Below are positions 10,900 to 20,670 of a stretch of DNA of 64,000 nucleotides, one piece after another. Each line of letters opens with the position of its first letter. The stretch's first letter is position 1. The position numbers and the translations under genes are program-made. Origin of the DNA: Liolophura sinensis (Eukaryota > Mollusca > Polyplacophora > Chitonida > Chitonidae); assembly GCF_032854445.1 (NCBI RefSeq), contig NW_027018004.1, forward strand, positions 62,001 to 126,000, written 5' to 3'. Under the pieces are notes generated by a model. It made no database searches. It was not told the origin of the DNA and was given only the letters and a program-made list of their open reading frames with translations.

Positions 10900-11346
10900 G
10901 CCTCTGGCTTTGTTATATCATATCTCCACCGAGCAATTGTTCAGTCTGAACTTGTATATTTAATCTGTGTTCTTGTGTACACAGTGCTTATTAGTACACG
11001 GACCCTGTCCGTGAAATTTTGTGTATATTTTGTCATACACTCAGTTATACCGTGGATTTTCTCTCTTGTGAATATTACCTCTGTGCATTTTTAAGCATTG
11101 TGGAGTATATGCGTCCGTTTGGACTTAACACCTTTGTACATGTAAGTACTTTAGTATTTGTATAGATACTGCTATCCTTTCTTGTTAAACTTTAGTATTT
11201 GTATAAGTGTTGTTATCTGTTCTTGTTAAACCTAATAAATTGTTGAAAAATAAAATCTGCTGGTTTTGGTTACCTTGTTTGTGCGGCTAAACTGTTGTGT
11301 ATTTTCGAACAAGCCATCCCTTTACAATACAGACAGTTTGGGTCGT
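10900..11346 (+). other. PLE 3' noncoding stretch
   Basis: There is no open frame. It contains two similar units, TTTAGTATTTGTATAGATACTGCTATCC and a near repeat at about 11190-11220 (TTTAGTATTTGTATAAGTGTTGTTATC), each followed by TTCTTGTTAAAC, and then AATAAATTGTTGAAAAATAAAATC, a plausible polyadenylation region. It lies between the endonuclease remnant and the right inverted flank. Confidence 0.5.
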
Positions 11347-11469
11347 AACACATGTCTCAATGGTAGTCATCGGCCCTAATATCGTACCTCATAATATCAT
11401 GATATACCATATGCTTGCATAATTTAAGTTGATTCATTTTGTCAAACCAGTCCACATTTATTACTCATC

Positions 11470-11517
<48 letters not shown>

Positions 11518-11892
11518 CTCATTGCATATGTACAAATATTATGTCACAGATTATCCGCAGGGCCATCGGTTCGATGCTAATAAAGACGCATCGTCACTAG
11601 TAGCGCTGCGGATAGATACTCTTAGGTACTTACTAATCTATTGTTCGCTACTTAGCAGCTTTATACATGTACGACCTTGTTCCCAGCAACAATCTATCCA
11701 TGTATTATGCAATGTAACTAAGCCACTGCCTGTTTTGACATGTACATAACATGTTCCTTCGTTACTGATAACACATATCCTATATGAAGACTTCTGGACA
11801 TTTATATTCATATTCCTTGAAAATAACATGAAGTTTGAAACTGCAGTTGGTATATAACACAATGTAGAAAGTTAAGAAGGCGTTTTATTATT
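11347..11892 (-). repeat. Right inverted flank of the PLE
   Basis: Reverse complement of 9528-10040 with substitutions and length changes. Differences include a long pure TA run at about 11470-11515 in place of the short one on the left, and a single GAAACTGCAGTT unit. It contains the partner hairpin at 11552-11614. Open frames that cross the TA run are artefacts of the repeat. Confidence 0.8.
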
Positions 11893-11896
11893 TTTT

Positions 11897-11899
<3 letters not shown>

Positions 11900-11954
<55 letters not shown>
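11900..11954. repeat. TA microsatellite at the right edge of the PLE
   Basis: About 54 bases of TA units following TTTTTTCCC and followed by GTATTGGCATTGTAGCC, which is inverted LINE-A C-terminal sequence. It pairs with the tract at 9431-9474 on the opposite side of the insertion. Confidence 0.95.
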
Positions 11955-11956
<2 letters not shown>

Positions 11957-11958
<2 letters not shown>

Positions 11959-14078
11959 TGGCATTGTAGCCAATCACAGGATGAATAGCATGCAGCTTAT
12001 TATGGACCTGCAAGTCCCATTCACCCTGGCAAAGGCGACGAATATATTTAAGAATACTGGACTTCTTATCGGTATACGGGTTTTTAACCCCGGATACAGG
12101 TTTGTTGAGGGCAGTTTTTGCTTCGCTGTCTACGGCCGTGTTTCCATGGATACCAATATGACTTGGTATTCAACAGAATATATCTTTACCTCTTTTAATT
12201 AGTTTTCTATGTTTCGCGATTATCTGGAGAATTAATGGAGTTTTAAATTTATTATTCTTAATTGCCAAAAGGCAAGACAGCGATTCGCTACACATCACTG
12301 CCCTCTGGGCATGTGATAAGGCCAGGGGAATAGCCCTGACCTCTACAGGAAGACAAAAGACGAAGGTGGTGGACGAAGAGAAGTGACCCGCTGTTCTAAG
12401 ACAGCTGCAACTCTGTCGCCCTCCTTTGAAGCATCGGTATATATAAATTTGTAATCCGGATAATTGGCCTTGATTTCCGCAAAACTTAGCTGAACTATAA
12501 GAGGATTTTTATGTGATTTATTATTTTTTAGTAGGTCAAGTATTAGTTGAGGTTGTGGAAAAAGCCAGGTTGGAGACTCCAGAAAAGACACCCGGTCTAT
12601 ATCCTCCAACATGGCCTTGTCTTCCACAATATAGTCCCGTATAAGAAGACCAAATGGAGGGATCTGATGATGGATTGAAAACACAGTCGAAGGCAGGGCT
12701 TGTTGGATGAGCTTTAGGCTTTCCAGCATATTGAAGGCTCAGTTTTACGTCTGTGAGGTAAAGAAGGCTCATTAGCCTCCACGTATAAACTCTCTACTGG
12801 GGTGGTTCTAAAAGCACCAAGACTGAGCCTCAAACCTTGGTGACGAACAGGATCCAACATTTTAATATACGACTTCCTACCGGAACTGTATATGATGGAC
12901 TCATAGTCCAATTTAGACCTCGCCAAGAACGATATAAAGTAAGTACAACTGATCTGTCAGCACCCAAATCGGTGCTAGACACGACCTTAATTATATCGAG
13001 AGCCTTAATACATTTAGCTTTAAGCATTTTAATATGCGATATAAAAGATTGCTTAGAGTCAAATATAAGTAATTTTTTTTTTCAATTATAATCTGTTTAC
13101 CACAAAAATTAAGCTCAGGGTCAAGATGAAGTTTCCGTTTGTTACAAAAACGCATACCCAGTCGTTCAAAATCTAAAACCGTTTTCAGTTGCCCGTTTCT
13201 CGATTTTATTGAGACAAAGCTGCAACTAACGTTCGATATTATTCATATTCTTAACTCGGTAGCATATAATAAAGTCATAAACATAGAAACAACCCTCTGT
13301 GCCCGATGTTAATATTTTTGCTAGGCTACTTTTTTATGCTAAACAGAGTTGGTGAAAGAATGCTGCTCTGGGGGTACACCCATTTCCTGCTTTAAACAGT
13401 CAGAAAGACTGGAACCCCACCCATACCTTAAACTGACGATCAGATAAAAATTCTGATATAAATATTGGTAATGTACCTTTAAGACCCATATCCGCGAGGT
13501 CTGTTAAAATACCATATTTCCATGTGGTGTCTTAGGCCTTTCCAAGATAACAAAATATCGACAATACATGTTCGTTATTGATGAAACCATCGCAGTATTA
13601 TTCGCTGGTTTCAAGAAACCAAACAAGTCTATCTTTGATCATCCGTTCTATAGTCTGACAAACACAGTTGGCAAGAGCCATGGGACGGTAATTATTTGGA
13701 TCAGTATGATTCTTACCCGGTTTGGGGACCGGGATAATACACGCCTCCCTCCATGATGGTGGAAAATTACCAGTTATCCAAATATCATTAAGCAAGTCCA
13801 AGAGATTCTCCAGTGGCTCAGGTGGTAAAATGATTCAGAAACTTATAATACACGTTATCAGGACCACAAGCAGTATCGTATTGTGGGCCTTTTTAAATGC
13901 AGTTTTAAGTTCCTCGATATTAAAAGGACGATTATAATCTTCTAAATTTTTAGAAGAAAAGGGCAATTTATTATTCTCCTTTTGGTTTTTAATATGTTGG
14001 AATTCTGATGTATAATTCTCAGAAGAAGATTTCTTGGAAATGTCTCAGCTAATTTATTGGTTATATCGGGTGGAGAAG

Positions 14079-14082
<4 letters not shown>
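11957..14082 (-). pseudogene. LINE-A ORF2: RT and RNase H, inverted
   Basis: Minus strand, from high to low coordinates: RT N-terminal blocks near 13800-13600 (MDLLNDIWITGNFPPSWREACIIPVPKP-type text, NNYRPMALANCVC, ERMIKDRLVWFLE), then degraded palm sequence with the CRYVDD region lost, then the thumb (CIKALDIIKVVSSTDLGAD at about 13020-12960), KMLDPVRHQGLRLSLGAF, VEANEPSLPHRR, and RNase H (FIYTDASKEGDRVAA near 12450-12410). Frames shift several times. It continues as the C-terminal piece at 12230-11957 and, beyond the PLE insertion, at 9430-9240. Confidence 0.8.

Positions 14083-14140
<58 letters not shown>
14083..14140. repeat. AT microsatellite inside inverted LINE-A
   Basis: About 58 bases of uninterrupted AT units between two LINE-A parts: the linker before RT on the left and RWKFDKAD-type linker on the right. 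LINE sequence resumes at 14141 with some bases missing, so the run either expanded in place or marks a repaired break. Confidence 0.95.
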
Positions 14141-14142
<2 letters not shown>

Positions 14143-14449
14143 TCTTTGCTATGTTTCTATCAGCTGCTGTTAAGATAAGTTCATTTTAATTTGAACAAAG
14201 TGTCATCAGCAGAAATGAGATTTTCCGGAGTGATAGCCTCGCAGAACGTCTCAAACGCCACCCAATCTGCTTTTTCGAATTTCCACCTGGCTACAAGTTC
14301 TAAAGAAGTGATGGATCCGTGATAGTGAGATCGATAGCAGAATATGAACCATTACACGGATGTAAATAAGTATAAGAACCATCATTGAAATAACACAGTT
14401 AAACTTTTGATAAAAAATCTTCCAATGTTTTGCCCTTATTATCTATATA

Positions 14450-14900
14450 CAGTACAACAAAAGTAAGTTCGCCCAAAACGTTGTTGGATATCTCCCGTGG
14501 TATGTACCAGACCGCAATGAAATTCTGCACACACGATCCCAGTAATCAGGCAAACGTGGTAAATTAAGGATTTACGTGCAGGTGCGGTTGTGCGCTATTG
14601 AGCATGCGCAAACTGAAAATCGCTGGATTTTGAAAATTTCATAAAAGGAGTCAACCAGATTTTTAATGGCAATTGCATTTTATCACAGAATCATTTTCAC
14701 CCATGACCAGTAATTATCAATATCATGTGTAGCCGCCACGACATTCTATCACATTTTGACAATGCGCTCGCAATGTGTTTGATGAGGCGTGCGATCCGAC
14801 GTTGCGGGATGGCTAACCACTTTTCCCGAAGGTGGCGTCTCAGACCTTATGCAGGTTATGTTTAACCGCATAAATTTCTTGTGGTGTGTGTCATGTCCTT
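14450..14900 (-). mobile_element. Tc1/mariner relic, 3' end of transposase and terminus
   Basis: On the minus strand the segment near 14850-14700 reads LREKWLAIPQRRIARLIKHIAS followed by a diverged tail. This is the W.AIPQ..I..LI pattern near the C-terminus of Tc1/mariner transposases. The left end, just inside a TATA sequence, is CAGTACAACAAAAGTAAGTT, a typical Tc1-like terminus next to TA. It interrupts LINE-A endonuclease sequence on both sides (LINE resumes at about 14915). The catalytic part and the opposite terminus are missing. Assigned from short motifs only. Confidence 0.55.
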
Positions 14901-15002
14901 AATTCCCATTCGCACGAACAGTTCAGGGCTGGTAACACGAATTATCCCTCTTCCTCACCAGGAATAAGTGCTGTAAAGTGTATAATTTTTAAGAGATAAT
15001 TT

Positions 15003-16077
15003 ATCTTTATCAGATGTCTTCAGGTGAGTTTCCTGAAGTTAGATTTAATGTTTGAACTAGCTGTGTTATTTCAATAAAATTTACCGTAAGACCTCTACAA
15101 TCCCACTGTATAATTTTGCCTAAAGAAGACATTATGGAGGAAGACGTATATGGAATTTATCTTTGTGTTTTGACCGAGGACAACCCTTCCTTAGAGATCG
15201 GCTGGAAGATCTCCCCGACGCAGGTGATGTATCCATAACATCTGATGCTGGAGGACGCTCGTCCTCCAACGATCCAAACTTGTTGAAAGTTTCGATAGGA
15301 TCTCTAGTGGGCTTAGAGGGGCGCTCTGTGTGGCCAATGATTAGGTTTTTTATTATTATTTTGAGGTTTGTTGCCGGACTTGTTTTTCTCATTTTTTTAG
15401 GGAGATTGGTTTCAGGTTTTCTTGTAATGTTTACTGTTTTTCATTTCGGCTCACAGGTTGAGCCGAATTTTGCACAGAAACAGAACTAGGTTTGTCCTTT
15501 CCAATGGGCCAAGTTAAAGAGGTTTGCGTAGCAACAGATGCTACTCGTTTGATCCTATTGGCAAACGAAGTCTGCAGAGAAGCACTAGAGTATGAGACCA
15601 AATTCTGGGCGTCCAGATATCATATATTGTTATTAATTTTTAAGTTGATGACTTGTTTGTCCTCACGGAAAAGCGGACAGTCCCTGTAGTAGGTCATATG
15701 ATTTTCTCTGCAGTTGCAGTCGACACCCTCATGTCCTTCACTGCCACATCTGAAACAAACAAGTGTATTTTTACATGGGCTCTTGTCATGACCAAATTTT
15801 TGGGAAGTAAAACAAAGTGTTTGGTTAGGGATATATAAATCCACATTAACCCTATACGGGCCAATGTAGATATGCGGCGGGAGGGACGATATTTCAGAAA
15901 TAACGTTTGTTCGCTAAATGATGTGCTGTTATAGAGGATATTGGGACCACGCACAGGCAAGACATTACCAAGCCGATTGATCAGACCGGGCCCATTCGAC
16001 CTGCCGTCTCTCCGAGCAAGGGCCAAAGTGACGTGTTGGGCGTGAGGATCTCGCAAGACCAACAGGCCCTCAGCCAC
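15003..16077 (-). pseudogene. LINE-A ORF1 (gag) remnant, inverted
   Basis: The zinc-knuckle part is open on the minus strand at about 15844-15620: CFTSQKFGHDKSPC, VCFRCGSEGHEGVDC and NHMTYYRDCPLF, that is three CCHC-like units with the first cysteine pair damaged (CFTS). The C-terminal region with ERPSKPTRDPIETFNKFGSLED follows at 15392-15132. The N-terminal domain is missing: 5' untranslated sequence at about 15900 runs almost directly into the knuckles. ORF1 proteins of this type bind element RNA in the cytoplasm. This copy is non-functional. Confidence 0.75.
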
Positions 16078-16225
16078 CAGGATCCCGTCCTCACACAGCC
16101 GAGAAGATGTGAGCCTATTATATTTACCGGGCTCACACAGGAGAGCTCTAGGTTAGTCGACTTTTACGGCAAGCTTGCCTCGAGGGCTGAGGTCCTATTC
16201 TGATCACCCCAGAAACCCTACGGGG

Positions 16226-16400
16226 GCAACCTAAATTGATATTCGATCTACATAAATATAATAAAGCAAATACAAATCCTCTTATAATTCAGTAAGGTTT
16301 TGCTGAAATGAAGGCAAATTATCCAGATTATAAATTTATATTTACTGATAGGGACAGAGTTTCCGTTGCGGCTGTCTTAGAATAGCGGGTCACTTCTCTT
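16226..16400 (+). mobile_element. LINE-A RNase H scrap
   Basis: Plus-strand match to 2770-2950 and 52910-53090: AACCTAAATTGATATTCGATCTAC, then the stretch encoding NYPDYKFIFTD with the following G/S/K lost (reads TDRDRV), ending near CGGGTCACTTCTCTT. One in-frame stop (CAGTAAGG) lies near 16290. It abuts the 5' end of the inverted LINE-A head to head. Confidence 0.75.
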
Positions 16401-16699
16401 AGTTATGAAGCATTTCACTCTCGTAACACCGCGTGATTGTAACTCTGCACAGTCTTCTTCCTCTGATAGGGCTATAATATCTCCACTCCTATCATTTATA
16501 ATTCCCTGACAGCTGGTTGGGGAGGGGGGGATGTAAACACGGGAATATCACATATTTTGTTCAATAGATTTGTTGTTTGTTAAACAGATTTGTTGATTGT
16601 TGTTTCCGGAAACATTCACGGGTCTTAACTTTGTCACGTTTTTAGTGTACCCGGCTTTTGTTCACTCTTTGTTGTGAGAACGATGAAAGCCGGCCATAT

Positions 16700-17110
16700 G
16701 TCCTGCCCATTATCAATGGAGTTAAACAAAACTTCTAACTTCCTCTTTTTATCAGCTCGTTGCGAAGTCGGTTGAGAGGAAGACATGATGGATACATTAG
16801 AGACATTAGACGAAAGGTTTAAAGAAGAAATAATAACAAGTCAACCCACATGTTGCCCACCCACCATGGAGGGCGAACAACTGCGATGCGTGATCCTGGG
16901 AATACTTAACAGGAAGTACACCAAGAACTCATGAGGTATACTCCACCAGATCTCCTTAACGGGCAAACCCATTTCCCCTCCACCAGCTCTTCCGTCTCCC
17001 ACCCAGTAAATAAGTTCACACATCAAACGCGTTCTAATCGATTGACCCATAAACGAAAGTTGAGGTTTAACAGTTTTTCTCAAAGGGGTGTTGGACAAAT
17101 TTCAAGAGCA
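16700..17110 (-). mobile_element. LINE 5' fragment, variant subfamily, inverted
   Basis: The reverse complement matches 37850-38170: TTTATGGGTCAATCGATTAGAACGCGT, CTGGGTGGGAGACGG, GTTTGCCCGTTAAGG, GAGTATACCTCATGAGTTC and then ACCGACTTCGCAACGAGCTGATAAAAAGAGGAAG. The last part corresponds to the start of LINE-A gag (SSSADKKRK), so this is the 5' untranslated region plus the first gag codons of a diverged subfamily. An open frame of 85 codons crosses it but is probably not translated. Confidence 0.65.
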
Positions 17111-19860
17111 CGCAGAGTCTTTTGCAACTGATTATTCTTTTGAATTAACGGAACAGTAACAGGATATTATGTTAATATAACAGTATTACGTTTTAATAAC
17201 AGAATACATTCTAACATCACTTAGATAAAATTAACAGATTATTTTTTTGAGAGTAAATGCGCGTGATAAGTTACGTGAGTATATTACTGAACACTTTGTT
17301 AGCACTCTTTATCTCCTCATAGACAAAAATCCTTTCTGCAAAAATATGTAACTGCATTTACACAAGCTGGAATTGCCTCCATCGTGAACACTTGATCTAT
17401 ATGACAATTTCAGAAGTTCACATATTAATCGATAGGACTTAGCAATTCATATTTATAATATTGCGATGGCCATAATATTTTACAACCACATGCTCTCTAT
17501 TTCTGCTAGGGACATTATAGATGACACATCCAGCAATATTTGATCGACGCTACCGGTGGTTTTTATAACCAGCATATAAAATGCTCTAAGCGGAATTCTT
17601 AATGCTGACATCAGTAATTGAATTTTTGTTGACTACAGAAAAGCAAGTAATGGGTATATGAAATATTACTGCTCTTAAACACAGCTAAAGCTTCCTTATC
17701 AGGGATAAAGTGCGTGGTTTTTAATACAATTTATGTTAATATTTAGCTATACCATGTTTAACAGTATAAAATGCCTTAATCATTTCCTTACTCCAGTGTG
17801 GATTTACGTTACAGTTATTGATGCCATCGGTTTTATTATAATATAAAGAGTGACGTTAAAGGAGAAAACAGAAAATAAAGTATCACCACAAACTAAATCT
17901 AAAGTGTGTGCAGTGATTTTTAAATAAAAATTTAACGCGACGCGAAAAGAGCAGTTAATGTTCAGGTATGGTGTTCTTTATGGGAGTCCTATTTTGTAAT
18001 AATGATTGTTTCATTAGGTGATGATTTTTCACTGTAATCTATGCATAATATGAGAATACCTCATATTGTTATGTACGTGTAAAATTGCACAAAAGTATAG
18101 ACATTGGAGTTTCACATAACTAATATAAATTTTAAGTATTTAAACTTATTTGAGGTGAACTTTTCCATGGCCTTCTGGTGACTGTCGATGGAAGATTTAT
18201 CTTTTCATCCTTTTATGAGAAACCAAAGGGCTACATATACATGGCTTGTTGCTGTGACGTCATTATATACTTATTTGATTGTTCTTAACCTATTCCTCAT
18301 ATACATTGTCGTCTGCATTATTCATTCCGTACAAGAAACGGCCCCAACCACCCTCTCCAGAGGACAACAACCACCCACGCCCCCGTTCTTTTCTTGTTTC
18401 ACCTGGTTCCGTTTATCGTTACAAGCGTACCTTACAGAATGTGGCCAGACTTATCTCAAAGACGGCAGGGGAAAAGCCGACACATGACAGTCAGTTACAC
18501 CTAGAAAGTATCACCCCGGCTTGATTGCCGACAACATTGCAGAAACTGGTATACGGAAATCGGTTGACAAAGTCATGCTGAACCATTTCCTCATGTGTAA
18601 TCAGAAATGCGAACTAAACTTTCTACTCAGTGATTTTCACAGCCTTATGTTCGAAGGAATTTTGAAAGTCCAACGTTAGTGTACCACTCATAAACCATGA
18701 ATGTGTACTGCAAATCCATTAACCACATATTGAAGAGGTATCAGGAAATTTTCACTGCATTCACAGATACTGGCACATTTGTATTTCTAAATTGACATAG
18801 CTTTAGACTACAACTTCTAACGTACATCAAACTTCGACAAAGTCGGCCGATAAGATATAGGTACAGATGCATCCAAATGTCTTTCAAAAACATTGCCTGT
18901 GCATAAACGTGAAGGCGTGTAGTTTCGTCAAAGTTATATCGAATAAAGTCAGTGGTTCATTCACTGAGGTCATATATCCTCAGTGAAAAAAGTACTACGA
19001 CACGGAAGTTATCCCCACTTAGCGTAACAACCACTGTCGATGTCAATACAGTCCAATCGCAGTCCGGATCTGATACAATATAAATGTTAAAGTTTCCTGG
19101 AACTTTTTGTTCAGCTGCTCCTGACAAGTTTGTGTGTCACAAACATCGTATTCGTATAATTATTGTGCTAGGCATTTCATCTTTCCAAGGCCTTGTGAAG
19201 TCAGTGGGAGAAGAAAGGTGTTATAGAAAGCATCCTGGTAACCAGAAGCCTCAAAATTGAACAATTCTACAAAGACTGGGGAGGAAGGAAGTCGTGCCTC
19301 GTTCATCAGCCTTTGCTAAACATTCTTTTACAATGAAGGTATAGAGAATTCTACCAAAACCCGTGTTATCAATGAGTGCATAGAGAGAGTTTTCTCTGTC
19401 AGAAAGGGTGTAGTTCAGTCTATTGTTCAGTATCATCGTCTGTTGTCAACTATCAAGACATTTTTGACATTTAGAAGCATTAGGACGATCGAGAATAAAG
19501 GCGTTACAGCCAAAATTTTACACCGTGTAATTTAGACTGCCGTCTGTTTTTTCGTCGCCTTCCGTGTTACCAGTCATCATTGCAATTATAATCAGTTGTA
19601 ACAAAGAAATAACACAAAACTATTTTTCTTGCGCGGTGGTAGCAGAATATAGCTTCAACTCTTGTGACAAATTTCCAGTTTTCTCTGCATTGTTTTCGCG
19701 CACGATATTTTATTTCCCTGCTTCTTATGGCTATATTATTACCAATTTCCTCTGACCAGACATTTTTATGGAGGTTGCATTACATCAGGGGGGTTGTCTT
19801 AAATGTATATTTTTATAACAGTTTCACGCATTGTCATTAATTTTGCTTAACAATGATAAT
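17111..19860. other. No recognised feature (about 2.75 kb)
   Basis: AT-rich sequence without a repeat shared with the rest of the window. Short open frames exist (18188-18524 in two plus-strand frames, 19251-19436 on the minus strand), but I see no domain, no convincing splice-bounded exon and no similarity to the elements here. A host intron or intergenic stretch is the simplest reading. Confidence 0.5.
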
Positions 19861-20539
19861 GGCTTGACGCCGCCGTATCGGCAGTATCTCAGCCATATCG
19901 TAGCGAGAATGAATGAACGAATGAATGAATGATTATGGCTTAATTTATTTATTTGATTGGTGTTTTACGCCGTACTCAAGAATATTTCACTTCTACGACG
20001 GCGGCCAGCATTATGGTGGGTGGAAACCGGGCAGAACCCGGGGGAAACCCACGACCATCCGCAGGTTGCTGGCAGACTTTCCCACTTACGGCCGGAGAGG
20101 AAGCCAGCATGAGCTGGACTTGAACTCACAGCAACCGCTCCTGGGTCATTACGCTGCGGTAGCGCGCTAACCAACTGAGCCACGGAGGCTCCCAATTATG
20201 GCTTAACGCCACAATGTTTCAGTCATACTGTGGCGAGAACAAGTTGAAAACACGAGGTGGTTCAGGTTTCGATATGGTCGAGCGAACATCAATAACGGAA
20301 CAAAAATGTTCGAACATGTTGAAAATCAGGTAAACCACAATATTTATGAAAATCGTTTATGTACAAAAACATCATGTACATAATTCTTTATTTACATATG
20401 TTAATATTAATTTAAATTTATGTCTTATCACATAGGCCAATGGCCCTCAAGTATTTCATGATGGCATTGCCAGCGATGCTGTCAAACAATTCATATTGCA
20501 AACTTTTACAACCTTTTCGTACTCGATATTAGGGCGTGT
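19861..20539 (-). mobile_element. LINE-A 3' end, inverted, split by a SINE
   Basis: Minus-strand 3' tail: GGCTTGACGCCGCCGTATCGGCAGTATCTCAGCC at 19862, tail repeats at 19910-19931, then the SINE, then ATTATGGCTTAACGCCACAATG at 20195. A second tail-like unit is followed by LINE 3' untranslated sequence (CAAAAATGTTCGAACATGTT..., GCCAATGGCCCTCAAGTATTTCATG, CATTGCCAGCGATGCTGTCAAACAA). The LINE is cut off at 20539 by the Polinton terminus. I do not see its continuation beyond the other Polinton end, so some flanking DNA may have been lost or changed. Confidence 0.7.
19944..20194 (-). mobile_element. tRNA-derived SINE with 12-bp target duplication
   Basis: On the minus strand it starts GGGAGCCTCCGTGGCTCAGTTGG (box A TGGCTCAGTTGG), has a box B-like GAGTTCAAGTCC, and then a conserved body (CTGCCAGCAACCTGCGGATGG, CCACCATAATGCTGGCCGCC). 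It ends GAGTACGGCGTAAAACACCAATCAAATAAATAAA. This organisation, a tRNA head plus a shared central body plus a LINE-derived tail, is that of widespread marine-invertebrate SINEs. ATTATGGCTTAA flanks it at 19932-19943 and 20195-20206. The 3' tail does not match LINE-A, so another LINE must have mobilised it. Confidence 0.85.
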
Positions 20540-20670
20540 AGTAGTAGGGGGAAGGAGGGTTCTGGCGCACTCCATTTGGCAAATGGACGCCCCCAGCCCC
20601 TATTCCCGGCGAGGTCCGGAAGTTCTAGTATACACACTATAGGTTCTGGCGCACGCCCCCCTTGGGGCCC
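20540..20670 (+). repeat. Polinton left terminal inverted repeat
   Basis: Starts AGTAGTAGGGGGAAGGAGGG and runs to about CCCCTTGGGGCCC. It pairs with 34557-34688 with only a few mismatches and small indels. Inside it GGTTCTGGCGCAC occurs twice (near 20559 and 20642), and TCCATTTGGCAAATGGA (about 20571-20587) is a perfect palindrome around a central G. Such repeats serve as integrase ends and probably as protein-primed replication origins. Confidence 0.9.

Larger units (their letters stand above)
9475..11892 (+). mobile_element. Penelope-like element fragment with about 0.5 kb inverted flanks
   Basis: The two ends are inverted copies of each other: 9528-10040 reads as the reverse complement of 11347-11892, for example CATTGAGACATGA at 10028 against TCATGTCTCAATG-like sequence at 11349, and GAAACTGCAGTTGG near both outer ends. 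Between them lies about 1.3 kb encoding the last part of a PLE reverse transcriptase and its GIY-YIG endonuclease, then a 3' region with AATAAA-like signals near 11230-11250. The PLE family differs from the one at 4.3 and 55.4 kb. Both outer edges end in AT runs, so the target may have been an AT repeat inside the LINE. Confidence 0.75.
9058..16225 (-). mobile_element. LINE-A copy, nearly complete, inverted, carrying nested insertions
   Basis: On the minus strand the copy begins at about 16225 with the family 5' end (CGTAGGGTTTCTGGGGTGAT...), passes gag (16077-15100), endonuclease and linker (15000-14141), RT (14080-13000), RNase H (about 12480-12240) and the C-terminal and 3' region (12200-11957 and 9430-9058). 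It is interrupted by three things: a Penelope-like fragment with AT runs (9431-11955), an AT microsatellite (14083-14140) and a Tc1/mariner relic (14450-14900). About 100 bases of LINE are missing across the PLE junction. The 3' tail motif is lost at 9058. All reading frames are broken. Confidence 0.8.

Noticed and set aside
11429-11749. An open frame across the TA run in the right PLE flank.
   Set aside because: Half of it is a dipeptide repeat from TA units and the rest is noncoding flank that also exists inverted at 9530-9950.
20130-20193. A tRNA-like sequence on the minus strand with good box A and B.
   Set aside because: It is the head of a SINE with a body, tail and target duplication, not a free tRNA gene.
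20534-20539. A 6-bp target duplication for the Polinton.
   Set aside because: The left flank GCGTGT and right flank GGTGTC share only GTGT in a shifted register, so I do not claim a duplication.
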